This document shows, in pieces, positions 1 to 11,372 of a stretch of DNA of 64,000 bases. Numbering within the stretch: position 1 is the first letter of the stretch; each line of letters starts with the position of its first letter. The stretch covers positions 55,217,277-55,281,276 of the forward strand of contig CM038218.1 in NCBI GenBank assembly GCA_021442155.1, written 5' to 3'. Made by a program: the position numbers and the translations under genes. This DNA is from Cymbidium sinense. Lineage: Eukaryota > Streptophyta > Magnoliopsida > Asparagales > Orchidaceae. Below the pieces are notes generated by a model. It was given only the letters and a program-made list of their open reading frames with translations, ran no database searches and was not told the origin of the DNA.

Positions 1-2050
1 GATGTTGAAATACATAAGAATGAAATCAAATGGGTATGTGCCATTGTTTAACTAGGGAAGTGAGGTAATCAAATGACCTCCTTGGGGCTAGCTAAAGCCT
101 CATGTTCCCGGGATATCTAGACTATATACCCATTACCATTCCATCTTATATAAATCAACACATGAATAGAGGAAAGAGAACTCAACAATCATACAATTAA
201 GCTATACACACATGCATTTTTTATGTATTTATAACTAGCATCATAACACATATTATTATTCATTTATAAACTTTTGAAATATACATTTGGATTTAATAGT
301 AATAATAGCCACACATATATTAAATTAAATCAACACATGCAAGCTTACATAAAGGAAATCCATTTTATTTTACTTGATTTTGAAAAAATGGATGCATGAA
401 TTCAAATGACATACCAAATTTAACATGATTGGAAAGAGGAAAATCAAATATAAGCATGTCATTCATTCAACCAAACTAGTTCTTAAGGACAATCAAATCA
501 AATAAGATTATTTAAAAAAAACCAAATCTTCTTTATTAATTAAGTTTTGCATTTGATTTGATTTAAAGAGGAGAAGAGAAATCATCACTTGTTATTTTAA
601 ACCCATTTCCACATTAGTGATTTGATTTAAATTGAGGAAATGTAATCAAGTTGATTTTATGGGTTAATTGAGTTGAACCCTTAATTAGAAGAATTAATTA
701 CCCTTACCTATGTCACCTTAAAGTAATTAACTAAATAATTATAAGCCAACATGATATGCATGGAAAATTAACTTGCAATGATCCTAGGAAATAAAAGGGG
801 CCTAATGTAATTGGCTTATGATTAATAGTTAGTTAGATTAAGGAACTTAATCAATCACTCTTATGGTTTTCTCACACATATGTACTAACCATAATTTCAT
901 CAAACTCCTTTAAGTTATTAAACACCTAAAGATCTACCCCATGATTTAATTAATTAAGGTCTGATGTGATTATGATTTCAATTTGATTAAGTGATTTAAT
1001 TAATTAGTTAAATCTTAATTAATTTCATTTAAAAAAAGGGTGAAATGAACTTAGGGAATGAGGTCCCAACCCTATTCCTTAGTTTACTTACTGTTGAATA
1101 ATGATTAATAAACTTAATTAACTAATTTGTTGCAATTCATGGGATTAACTAATCAGTAATTAACTTAAAAGAGTAGTTAAGGTTTAATTAGTAAATTTTT
1201 CTAATTAAGTGAGCAATAAATCCCATGAAAATCATAGGATGCAGAGGCCATCCCATTAAATTAACACACCAAATTTGAAATTAATTGCTCAAGTAATTAA
1301 GGAGTAATTAAACTAATAAATTTTATAAATAAACTTTAATTACTATTCAAAATTAGTTAAGATCATTTTAATTAATCCCTGAAATATCTTTAGAATGAGT
1401 ATTTATTATCATTTTTTATTTATCTATGATTTTTTAGGATTTTTAGAAGTTTCAACCATTAAAAATGATTAATTAAGCCTAATTTTCTAATCCTGTTGGT
1501 GCCACATGGCACGCTGATGTGGCATGCTTTCCACATGGCACCGTAGCATTGGCTACTTAAAACTTATCTGACTCTGTGCCTATGTGGGCGATGTGCTTTC
1601 GCCATCCGATCTAAGATCGGATAGCTACAATTAATCCCACAAATTAATAGGATTAAATCAGATCAATTTAGTGGATCTAATCATGACCGTCCATTTTGAT
1701 CATGCCAAACAGATGGTGCATGATCTAATGTCACGTGAGTGAGCGAGAATGAAGTCCGTCCACCTTTGCTCACTTGATCCGAGCTTACCCGAGCTTGGAT
1801 CAACTCCAAAAGGATCGCACACCTTCACGACATCGATTGGAGGGGATCCAACAGCTAAGATCACATGAGATACAATTTTTCTTGAAAATGCTCCAACCCA
1901 TTTTGGCCTAAGGATCGCTTTTGGAAGAATACCTCACTGAGCTCAAGATTGGTAGTCAATGATTGAGGAAGCTTCATCTAGTGGAGATGAAGCTGAGTAA
2001 AGAATTGAATCACTTTGACATTCAATTCACTAAAGGCCATGAACTGATGA
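1..2050. other. AT-rich non-coding flank, no gene seen
   Basis: No reading frame of meaningful length or recognisable domain is present on either strand. Positions 500-1480 are dominated by TTAATTAA-like words. From about 1490 the base composition becomes more balanced and includes a direct and inverted TGCCACATGGCAC/TGATGTGGCATG cluster (1498-1546) and a CACGTG word near 1733. The region lies upstream of Tat-like copy A and could hold part of its long terminal repeat, but neither of the other two copies extends this far, so the boundary cannot be set from the window. Confidence 0.6.
1604..1622. other. Short perfect inverted repeat
   Basis: ATCCGATCT and AGATCGGAT form 9-bp arms around a single A. 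It would fold as a small hairpin in either strand, but nothing nearby gives it a function. Confidence 0.5.
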
Positions 2051-2565
2051 TTTGGAGCTCAGCTTTAATTGAAATCTTACCTCTAGTGCTTAGAAAGCTT
2101 GGGAGATGATTCATCTTGCTCGACGAGGCCTATAGAAGGTGCGTGCAAAGTTAATTTGAGTTTAATGGATAAATAGGGAAGTTAGGTCGGAAATGAGAGT
2201 GTCCTATTTTAGGATAGACAGGAATGGCATTTTTGATTGAAGAATGAGCTTGGGAGCTTAGGGAATGGCTCTAGCAGCTCATCTTGGGTAGCTAAGGAGG
2301 AATGATTTTGTGTGTGTTTGAGTGGAAACGAGGTGTATATACCCCTTCATCTTGATTGGATGGTGGGATCAGTTTGAGTGGTCATTCAACAATCTCGTGG
2401 GAGTAAGGTGTGGAGGAGGTGAGTCTCTTGGTTTGTTGAAGTGTGGAGGTGGCTCCAAAGGAGGAATCTTGTGTGTCCTATGGGTTTCAAATGCTCTAAT
2501 GGGGAGGGTGAGGTGATTTCACCTCCATGGGTCATGGACAACCCAACCACCCCTCAGGTCAGTGT
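2050..2565 (+). other. 5' leader of Tat-like copy A, shared with copy C
   Basis: This stretch aligns in reverse with 25920-26465 of copy C; for example, AAGCTTGGGAGATGATT and GGTGCGTGCAAAGTTAATTT occur in both. A short open frame at 2322-2516 (64 codons) has a counterpart in copy C (minus strand 25930-26175, 81 codons). Both contain CI-PFILI-WWD and GCGGGE, but the two frames diverge afterwards. It may be an untranslated leader or LTR end with a chance frame. Coding is not shown. Confidence 0.5.
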
Positions 2566-4320
2566 CCTAGCCTAGTGGACCATTGGGAGAGTACCAAGTG
2601 GCCAAGGAATGGAAATGACCACTTACATGGGTGATTTATCTAATGTGATGACCTTGACCCAAGGGTAGAATGATCATTTGGCATTGATTTGATTTGGGTA
2701 GATTTAAATGAGCCAAAAGTGGGTTACCCAAATTTCAAGTCAAATGGAGTTGATTTGATTAGTTTTGGCTCAATTTGACTCATTTAGGTCAAAATTGGTT
2801 GGGTCAAGTTGACCAATTGGTCAAATTAGGTCAAACCAAGGGTTACCAAGTTCATATGATCATTTGGGATGTTTTGGTTCAATTGGTTTGGTTTAGTTTG
2901 GCTTAGATTTGATTTGACTCATTTGAATTCATTTTCAAATGGGTTAAGTAATTTGACCAAATTACCAAATTGGCTTTGGGTTGGTTGTTTAGTTTACCAA
3001 TTGAAGATTATTGTTGGCTTTAATTTTAATTAATTTGGATTTATTTTATTTAGGCCAACTTGAACATTTAGGTCAATTTGGCCTAAGTAATCAGGTTTAA
3101 TTGGGTCCAATCATGGCTTTGGTCAAGTTCAACAATCAATTTGGAATGAACTTGAGCCATTGGTTGCAATCAATTTGGTTTATATTTTGATTTGACCTAA
3201 TTTGGTCTTTAGGTCAATTTGGGTCAACTTGGGAAGAGACCAATTGGGTTTGGTTTCACTCAATCAAGTCATATTCAAATATTGATTTTGATTTGTATGA
3301 ATCATTGGTTTCAAGGGATTTAGCTTAGGATATAATTTGGCTAGTTTGGGTTCATATGGGTTAAGGGGTTGACTTGGTCAAATAAATAAATTGACTTGGT
3401 TTGACCCAATTTATAATGATTGATCAACCTAGGGTGATCAATAATCGTATTGGGCGGTTTTGATGGGCTTGGTTCAATCCAATTTGGGTAGGATTAGAAC
3501 TTGGCTAAAATAGGTTAATTGGCCACTTTTGGTCAAGTGGACCAATTGGGTTTAGTTGGCTTGATTTTTGGTTGAGTTTTATTTAGTTGTATGGATTTAG
3601 GATTGAAATATAAATTCAATTGCAATTGTCTTGGGTTCAAATGGGTTTTGGTTCATTTGAACAGTTCAAGTCAAAAGGGTTAAGTTGGGTTTGATTTGGG
3701 TTAATTTTGGTTTGGCTTGATGATTGTAGATTTCATTTATATTTGTAAATAAGATTGAATGTATGACTAATTCATGATAAAATCAATTGAATTTGGGTTT
3801 TGGAATGAAGAAATTTGGCAAAGTCCATGGAGTTGAGTCATGTGGCTTAAGTTTGGATTTTGATTTGTTTGATTTAGTTTTGATGATTTAAATGAATATT
3901 TCATTTAAATTTATGTAGATGATTAAAAATATGATTGATTTGTGAGAAAATCAATTGAGTTTGACTTGATTTAGATCAAGAGTTGGCTAAGTCCATGGGA
4001 TAGGTAATATGGCTTAAGAATGGTTTTGATTTAATTTGATTTAGTTTCATTTAGTTTTGATCAATTGAATGTAGATTTGATTTATATTTAGGGAGATGAT
4101 TGAAGATATAAATTGATTATCAGAAAATCAATTAATTTTGGATTGATTTATATTAAGAGTTAGCTAAGTCCATGGGATAGGTCATATGGCTTAGGAAGGG
4201 TTTCAAGTTTGGATTTGATCATGGGCTTCAATCATTTGGTTTTGGAATTTGGGTTTGGATTTGGATTTGAATTTGATGTTTAAATTGAACCTGAGGTTTG
4301 GTTTGAGAAGGTGAACATGG
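2565..4320 (+). repeat. Degenerate GGTCAA/TTGACC-rich block where gag is expected
   Basis: About 1.7 kb made of loosely repeated words such as TTGGGTCAA, TTGACC, AATTGG and TTTGATTTGG, with no sustained reading frame. The same block is present in reverse in copy C (24250-25920) and copy B (56900-58116). It lies directly upstream of the protease tail, where a complete Tat element would carry gag and the start of protease. No gag motif such as a CCHC zinc knuckle is visible in any of the three copies. Confidence 0.65.
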
Positions 4321-4542
4321 ATTGGATTTGGGTTGTAGGGTAGGTGGATTATCCTAATCTATAAGGCATAACCTAATCTTATGGTTAACCCTTCTAAGTC
4401 TTTAAGCTTAGCTTTTTGTTTACCTAATTATTAGAAGTGCCTTATGACTAGGGAAGTCTTAGTATCTAGAACACTCCTAAGTCTAAGATGGGAAGATTGA
4501 ATCCACACTTCAAAATTGAGGTCAACCGACCTTAGGCTCTAT

Positions 4543-4674
4543 AGTGTTGCCCTTGGAGATAGATGATTGGAAGATCGCCAAGTTTCACTATAGACTGATA
4601 CATCTTTCAATGCTTTGCTTGGGAGACCATGGATACATGAGAATAATATAGTTCCATTCTCTACATCTGTATGA
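4543..4674 (+). pseudogene. Retroviral-type aspartic protease tail, copy A
   Basis: The frame contains DTSFNALLGRPWIHENN from 4597, the conserved C-terminal segment of plant Ty3/gypsy proteases. Upstream in the same frame are two stops (after VALGD and before TDTSF), and a TGA at 4672 ends it. The catalytic DT/SG motif is not found upstream, where the GGTCAA-rich block begins. The intact enzyme would cut the Gag-Pol polyprotein; this remnant cannot. The equivalent segments of copy B (56524-56690) and copy C (23733-23900) are better preserved. Confidence 0.75.
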
Positions 4675-4810
4675 AGTTTGTGAGAGGTGGGATCATCTAA
4701 TGTGTCAAAGGAGATCTCAAGTCATTTATAGTTCATGAGGTCCATATATGAGGATGCTTACTACCTCCCTCAAAATCAACAAGTCCATTCTCATGAACTT
4801 AGCTAAAGTT

Positions 4811-4890
4811 TAAAAAAAAAGAAAAGAAAAAGAAAAGGAAAAAGAAAAGAAAAAGAAAAGAAAAGAGAAAATGAAAAGAAAATAAAAGGG
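4811..4890 (+). repeat. Purine-only AAAAG tract, copy A
   Basis: Tandem AAAAG/AAAAAG on the + strand between the protease tail and the pol spacer. The same tract appears as pyrimidines in copy B (about 56325-56410) and next to the N gap in copy C (23571-23610), so it belongs to the element. The gap at 23471-23570 lies right at this low-complexity tract. Confidence 0.85.
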
Positions 4891-5152
4891 AGCGGAAATA
4901 GACTTGGAGGAGGAAGTGGAGCTTGACATTAGATTCCACCCATAGTTCGTTACTCCATTCGAACATATGGGTAGGACGACCTAACCTCCACCAGGCAGAG
5001 GAAGAGGCCAGTTTAGAGGCCCCAAGGGTGGAAAACCTCCTAATTGGTCATCCAATAAGATATATCCCAGCCTACTATCCATATAGACTTAGAATCTAGT
5101 TCATAGGATGAGTATTATATGTTATACACCAGCCTCTTCTCAGTAGATTCCC

Positions 5153-5930
5153 TTGAGGTGGAACTTTGAGATAGTGATGAAGACCGATGCAAAGCAACGC
5201 ATAAGTTTATTCAAGTCTATATGTGAAACAATTAGGCATTGGTTGGGAACCTTAGCTCTAACCCCACTTTCCTCTCAAAAAGCTAAGGGTTTGGTAGTTA
5301 AGGAAGCCCCTAAGTCATCCACAGGTGTGAAGACTTAGAGGTTCTTTCTGGGAGCATCATCCTCAAGTCAAGAAGTTGATGTAGAACTTGGGGATTACTT
5401 ATATAAATATTTAGTAGAATTAACTTTTGATTGGTAATTGCCTTGTGTTCATAATTTAGCAAAGAAAGGGTTAATCCCACATACTTGGTCAAAGCATAGG
5501 CCAGAGTACTTCAAAAGAATATAAAAGAACAAATGTAAAAGCTCTCAATCAAGATTGAGATTGGGATTCGGTATAGTGGGTCTAGTCAATGATGATGATT
5601 ATTTCTTAGTCATCACCAATCATTTGGAATCTGATAGGTTCTTTTCAAATCACATTAACTCATATGAGGAGCTGAGCTTAGAAACTTCAGATGATCTAGA
5701 TGATTTTGAAGCCAAAGATACACCGCCAGATTTTGAAGAAGAGATCAAGTCAACCATCGATGAGCTCAAGGAAATCAACTTAGAACTAAGAAGATCCACT
5801 CCCAACATACACGCTTCTTGAATGAAATTGAATCTAATGACTTAGTTATTCATGAGTTTAAGGACTATTTTGCATGGAGTTATGAAGAGATTCATATTGG
5901 CTCCTAATATGTAGCCCATAAACTAGCAAA
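5153..5930 (+). pseudogene. Pol spacer between protease and reverse transcriptase, copy A
   Basis: Decayed coding sequence of the Tat-type polyprotein. One open piece at 5153-5338 contains QRISLFKSICETIRHWLGTL. Another at 5555-5821 is acidic and contains FEEEIKSTIDELKEINLE, a pattern typical of the stretch just before reverse transcriptase in plant Ty3/gypsy pol. Between them are stops and frame changes. The matching part of copy B is on the minus strand at about 55150-56280. No enzymatic motif is expected here. Confidence 0.6.
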
Positions 5931-6530
5931 GAGCCTCACGAACTCATATCAAGTACCCATACTGGTTAGCTAGCATCGTCTCAATTAAGAAAAAGAATGG
6001 CCAAATTCACATATGCATCAATTTTAGGGATTTAAATAAGGCATGTCCAAAAGATGAATTTCCATTACTAATCTGAGTCGATAGTGTAGCCTCATCTCAT
6101 GCGCCTTTCTTTCATGGATGGCTCATCTTGATATAACCAAATAATGATAGCCCTTGAAGATGAACGAAACATTGCTTTTAGAACCCTGATCGAAATCTAT
6201 TGCTATAAGGTCATGCCTAACAACCTTAAAAATGTCAGTTCTACATACTAGTGGCTATCACTCAAATCTTTTATGAAGTCATTCATCATCCAGTTGAGTG
6301 CTATATCAATGATCTCATGGTCAAAAGTAGAGAAAAGGAAGACCATCTCTTTGAGTTGAGAGTAGTTTTCAAATAGTTAATACAATTTAACCTCAAAATG
6401 AATGCCCTAAAGTGTGCATTTGGAGTAGCTTCAGGGAATTCCTTGGGTTTGTTGACACCAGAGGAATCAAAATTGATCCATAGAAGATCAAAGCAATATT
6501 AGAAATGCCACTCTCTAAAAGTTTAACTCA
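5930..6530 (+). pseudogene. Reverse transcriptase remnant, copy A
   Basis: The reading frame from about 5985 gives KKNGQIHICINFRDLNKACP, the highly conserved fingers/palm motif of Ty3/gypsy reverse transcriptase. Downstream fragments include SHALLSFMDGSS-like sequence, YCYKVMP and VECYINDLMVKS. The usual catalytic YVDD box reads YIND at 6302-6313, so the first catalytic aspartate of the pair is replaced by asparagine. Several frameshifts also interrupt the domain. In an active element this enzyme copies the RNA genome into DNA in cytoplasmic virus-like particles; this copy is non-functional. Confidence 0.85.
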
Positions 6531-6960
6531 ACTCAGATCATTCCAAGTGTGGTTGGCATATCTAAGATGCTTTATATCCAACCTATCAGGAAGATGTCAT
6601 CCATTCTCAGCACTTGTCAAAAAGGATGCCAAGTTCAAGTGGGATGATTAGTGTGAGCATGACTTTGAAGAAATCAAGCATTACTAATGACGCCGTCTTC
6701 TAGTACCTATCCTCAAGCAGCTCATACTTTACACTACTACATTAGATGACTCCTTTGGTGCTATGTTGGCCCAAACCAATGACAAAGTGAAGAAAAATGC
6801 ACTATACTACCTCAGCCATCATCTAATCACTGCTGAGGCTAATTATGCACTTATTTAGAAGCATTGCCTAGCTTTAATTTTTGCTTCCCAAAAACTGCAG
6901 CACTACATGCTTTCTTATAAGGTGAACTTAATCTCTAGGATCAATCCACTATAGTATCTC
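6530..6960 (+). pseudogene. RT connection and first RNase H remnant, copy A
   Basis: Readable pieces are LRCFISNLSGRCHPFSALVKKDAKFKW, split here as RCFISNLSGRCHPF and ALVKKDAKFKW, followed by YYLSHHLITAEANYALI and LALIFASQKLQHYML. These match the connection and RNase H region that follows RT in Tat-group pol. At least three in-frame stops are present. The homologous part of copy B has one open piece, on the minus strand at 54327-54557. Confidence 0.8.
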
Positions 6961-7129
6961 ATAACATGGCCAACGCTATTCAGATGGTTAGCATGATGGT
7001 CCATAATCCTTTCATAATTTAACATTACCTTTACTCCTCCATGCGGTGAAACGATAAGCGTTAGCGGATATCTTAGCAGCACACCCACTTCTGTGACTCT
7101 AGTGATGATCTCTCGATAAACAAATCATG

Positions 7130-7700
7130 AACTTAGGGGATACTAGCATTCACGCTAGGACATGTACTTTGATGGTGCTTTCTCTCAAAAGGAGAAGAAC
7201 CATAATATACTATTCCAAGAAAGGCGGGGGTATAGTTCTCTTAACTCGAACCGATGTGATTCTCATATCATCTCCAATCTTGTACAAATAATGAAGCTAA
7301 ATATGAGGCTCTAGTTGTTGGTTTAGTTAGTTACTCCAAGCATCTAGAACATTAACATCTTTGGGGATTCTCAGCTAGTTATCAACCAAATCACTTGGTC
7401 TTATAAGGTTATAAAGCTTAAGCTCCATCATTACCACAAGTACACCATGGAGTTATTGGCCCAAATCCCAGAGGTTACCATTTATAAGATTCCTTGAGGA
7501 GAGAACATCATAACATATGCTTTAGCCAAGCTTGCCAAGGACTTGGCATGTCTAGATGATGAGTTCATATCAATAAAGGTCCAAAATAGACAAGTCTTAT
7601 CCCTTATTGATATTAAACTCATCAAAAAGTACTCTCTTGAAGGGAGGTTGTATTGCCAAGAAAGATGAAGAGTTAGGAGGCAACCATTCATGGATTACCT
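7130..7700 (+). pseudogene. Second (archaeal-type) RNase H remnant, copy A
   Basis: YFDGAFS at 7165-7185 carries the conserved first aspartate of an RNase H fold, and NNEAKYEAL at 7287-7313 matches the conserved TNNEAEYEAL motif. A second RNase H between the RT-linked one and integrase is characteristic of plant Tat elements and is the main basis for the lineage call. Stops and frame changes separate the motifs. Copy B keeps the second motif as NNKAKYDAL on the minus strand near 53750-53790. Confidence 0.75.
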
Positions 7701-7839
7701 AAATAAAGGCAAACTACTACAAGAGAAGTCCCAAGCCCATCAACTAAAGTAGAGAGCACTTTCCTACGCTCTTGTGGATGGTGTCTTATACCAGCGGTCT
7801 TTCGATCATATGTGGTTATGTAATTTAGACAAGCATGAA

Positions 7840-8925
7840 GCTCATAAGATCATGATCGAGGTACACTCAGGATAATGTGGAGCTAACCAATCCGATTTGA
7901 AGATGAAAGCCAAGATAAAGAGAGTAGGATACTACTAGCTGTCAATGATCAAAGATTGCATGGATACAGCTAGGTGATGCCACCAATGTCAAATACATGG
8001 TGTGGTCCTACACCAACCACCCAAAATTTTGCATCTTACATTGGCCTCATGGCCATTCAAGTGTTGGGGTACCATCATAGTGGGTCTGATTGATCCTCCT
8101 TCTTTTAAGGGTCATCAGTTCATCATAACTACTACTGACTACTTTTCCAAATGGGCAAAGGTGATTACTTAGAGAGGTCACTGCTAAGCATATGCTCTAG
8201 TTTTTTAGGAACCATATCGTATATAGGTTCAGAGTATCTCAATAAATTATATTTGATAATTTTATTTCATTAAAGAGCATGAAGATCAACAACTTTGCCC
8301 GGAGACACAACATAGATTGGAGATAATCTACCATCAACTACCCAAGGGAAAATGGCTAAGCAGAAGCCTTCAACAAAACTCTCATCCAATCTGAAGAGAC
8401 ACTCAACAATAACAAGCGATAATGATCAGTTAGTTAAAGCCTTGTGGGCCTACCACACATATAGAACTCCAACTTCTCCTTTCTCCTTAGTGTATGTGTC
8501 TGAATTCATTCTACCATTAGAAGTTAAACTCCCATCACTTAGGATAGCTGTGCATAGCAAGATCACAACAAAGTAGAATGCCAAGTTGGTTAAAGATCTC
8601 AAGGTTTGGGAGATTCTCTGAGCATGTCAAAACCTCAAGTTGTACAAGGATAAAATAATTTAAGCTCACAACAAGTTGGTCTTTCCTAGAGCTTTTCAAG
8701 TAGGAGAGCTTATTTTTGTTCTAAGGAGACTGGTTGTTGCCCATCGTAAGATAGGACGCAAGTTTGAACCCACTTGGGAAGGCCCTTTTTCAATAGAGAA
8801 GGCCTACAAAAGAGGATCTTATCAACTTATTAATCATAAGGGAGAGTGTTCAATGCTTCCAATCAACAGGCTCTACTTAAAGAAATATTATAAATCATGC
8901 TTGAACATAATTATCATCAATGAAA
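7840..8925 (+). pseudogene. Integrase remnant, copy A
   Basis: The zinc-binding end is visible as CHQCQIHG at 7978-8001. The catalytic core keeps KGHQFI and DYFSKWAK (8137-8160), FDN near 8255, and AEAFNKTL with the conserved glutamate near 8365. The first catalytic aspartate (WG-DIVG in relatives) is missing, since this copy reads WGTIIVG. An open piece at 8676-8987 gives the C-terminal domain with FPRAFQVGELI, GRKFEPTWEGPF and LPINRLYLKKYY. Integrase normally inserts the new DNA copy into the chromosome. Stops throughout the core make this copy inactive. Confidence 0.85.
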
Positions 8926-9089
8926 ATTTTATTTTGAATTTAATCTCTTCCATGTTGAAAGTATTCTTGTTTGCGAATAGGCCATGATGTGTTTAGGGTA
9001 GGTGTAAAGAACCAAAGTGTCATCCTATCCTTCATCGACATAATACAAACACAAAATACACACAAACATATAAAATAAATACATATCTT

Positions 9090-10830
9090 TTATCTAGGGC
9101 TACTCTAAGTTGAGATAACGCCCCCAGCGACACTCACTCAGCAGCTACTCTGGTAGGGCTGACATGCTACCCTACTAGTGTGTCACCCAGTCATCTTCTT
9201 ACTTTGAAGGATGTAAGTTTGCTATGCTTTCCTTCCTTACTTGGCCATTGCACATCGATGAGCACCTTGTTAGTTTGGCAGGCCTTATTGCATGGCTAGT
9301 AAGCTACCTTATGTTGGCTTCATTTAAGAGGATGTGAATTTTCTATGCTTTTTTCTTGGATTAGCCTTTGTCCACTAATTGGGTGGTATTTTGAGGTTTA
9401 GATAAGTCCCCTAGCAGCTCCTTCCTCCCACTTTTAAGTTTTCCTTCCAGGGCCCCGCAGTAGTCACTCAAGGTTAGATAGCAACTGTCCGACTGACGAT
9501 AGACTATCCTAATGATTAGTTCTTCTTGAAGAGTTGTAAGCCTACATGCATTCTTTCCAGATTGATCGTTGCACACCAAAAGGCACCTTTGGTTGGTTGG
9601 TTGTCACTATACTGATAGATACACTACTCATGTTGACGAATACACCTTAGGTTGGTTGGTTTTAGCACCTTAGGATACACCACTCATGGCAGATGTAAGT
9701 CTGCTACACTTTCTCCTTGTGTTGGCCATTGTACACCTATAGGTTCCTTTTCTAGGGCTCAGGATAATGACCCTAGCAACACCTCTCATGTGGGCACTAT
9801 ATTTGGTTCCCATCATTTGTGTTAGATACTACCCAGGTTATTATTAGATTGGATAGTTCCCTTTCCTAGTAACCACCCTTATGGTTGGAGAATATGTCCT
9901 ATAGATGTGCAGATTCTTCAGTTGGTCTAGTAAATCTGAGATAGGTCAAGGCCGACATAGCCCTTTCTCAGTGTGGTCCTCCCTCACACACCAGCAGGGT
10001 CCACACAAACATATAAACAAAATTTATATTCACTTATGGATTAGGAGGACACCCCTAGCAATACTTTTTCCAGAGGAAGCTTCCTATATTTTGGGCAGTG
10101 TCAGAAAAACTCCCTATAGGAATCATCGACTACTCTTGAGTTGATATATGTCCCCAACGGCATTCACTCAGTAGTCACCCCTAAGTTGGGTTTGATTTGT
10201 TGTGCTACCAACAGGTCACCATAGCTTTTTCCTTGCCTTAGAAGATGTAATTCTGCTATGCCTTCTTCCTAGCACAACTGTTGCACACCAAAAGGAAACC
10301 CCTTAGGTTGGCTAGCTCTACCCCACAGCCAGTAGACTATCCCTTTGGATTTGTAAATCTAGGACAAGTCCAATATAGCCCCTTCTCTGAGTCCATCACA
10401 CAATGACATGGTCCATAAATTAAATTTATCAAACTTGACCTAGCTCACATCCCTAGCAAATATCCCCTCAATTTGAAATCAAACTAAACCAAACAAACCA
10501 TATCAAATCACATGAAATTAAGATAAAATTAATCCTGACTACTTTTGAGTTGACATAAGTCCCCAACATCATTAATTCAATAGTCGCCCTAGGTCGGTTG
10601 ATGCATTCAATAGGTCACCCAGATTTGTCACTTTGGAAGATGTAACACCTTTTTCCTAGCACAACCATTGCACAAAAGGCAACCCCTTAGCTCTACCTCA
10701 TAGTTGGTAGACTATCCCTTTTGATTTGTAAACATGAGGTAAGTTAAAGTTGATATAGCCCCTTATCAATGGGTTCATCGCACACCGACAGGGTCCATAA
10801 GTTAACTCAGATTAAATTAAACCCAACATG
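9090..10830 (+). repeat. Irregular tandem repeats in the 3' region of copy A
   Basis: A module around GATGTAAGTTTGCTATGCTTT followed by a CATTGCACACC-like segment recurs near 9213, 9326, 9530, 9687, 10239 and 10633. A longer anchor beginning GAGTTGATATATGTCCCCAACG recurs near 9100, 10134 and 10540, giving a ~406-bp step between the last two. No open frame is credible here. Copy B has the same modules in reverse at about 51357, 51517, 51739 and 51857, so copy number differs between copies. Variable tandem repeats in the 3' untranslated region are a known trait of plant Tat/Ogre elements. Confidence 0.7.
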
Positions 10831-11325
10831 ATTTTCCCTAATGGATCCCCAAATCATATATAAACAAGTCAAGCAAATAAATCAAATTCAAAAACCAACC
10901 TCCCCAGTGGAGCCATACTAAACTAACACCCATAATAGAGTCTAAATCAAAGAAATCCAACCAAATCTTATTCCCAGTGGATACATCCCCAAATAAATCT
11001 ATGAAATCAAACTCAAATCCTAATCCCCAGCAGATAGCCCAAACCTGCTTCCCTAAAGGATGGTTCATATACTTAATCCATAACGACTCGAGCCCATATC
11101 TCTAGCAGATATGCCTCCATATCAATTAAAAAAAAATAATTAAAGTCGATTCAATCTTAATCCCTAGTGGATTACAGATTCTTATCCCTAGCAAATCTTC
11201 TTTCCATAAATCATATAATAAAATCAAATTCAAACCTTATCCCCAATAGATTTTCTTCTTCTATGCCCTTGACATAGACCCCTCACATGTCATGTCCAAT
11301 GCATGTATTATCCCCTAGAATCTCC
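10831..11325 (+). repeat. Minisatellite with TATCCCTAGCAGAT core, copy A
   Basis: A core like TTATCCCTAGCAGAT or TCCCCAGTGGAT recurs about nine times (near 10836, 10898, 10970, 11018, 11095, 11158, 11184, 11235 and 11303), separated by AAATCAAATTCAAACC-like sequence at roughly 25-75 bp spacing. The matching part of copy B (50870-51010) holds far fewer copies, in the form CCGCTAGGGGTGTCCTC in reverse. The minus-strand open frame at 10838-11068 is an accidental product of this repeat. Confidence 0.6.
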
Positions 11326-11372
11326 CTCCATGTCCTTGACATGGAATTCTCATCAAATCTTATTTCTTCTCT

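Larger units (their letters stand above)
2050..11340 (+). mobile_element. Tat-like Ty3/gypsy LTR retrotransposon remnant, copy A
   Basis: The order of recognisable pieces is protease tail, pol spacer, reverse transcriptase, RNase H, a second archaeal-type RNase H, and integrase, followed by a long repeat-rich 3' region. A second RNase H between the first one and integrase is the hallmark of the plant Tat group (Tat/Ogre/Retand). Many in-frame stops and frameshifts show it is dead. The limits are inferred: 2050 is where similarity to copy C begins, and 11340 is where the 340-bp satellite takes over. No LTR pair or primer-binding site could be identified. Copy B (50830-58116) matches it in reverse from about 3085 onward, and copy C (23571-26465) matches about 2050-4760. 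Confidence 0.8.

Noticed and set aside
9905..10144. 79-codon plus-strand open frame
   Set aside because: It lies inside the tandem-repeat 3' region of the Tat copy, has no recognisable domain, and is not conserved in copy B.
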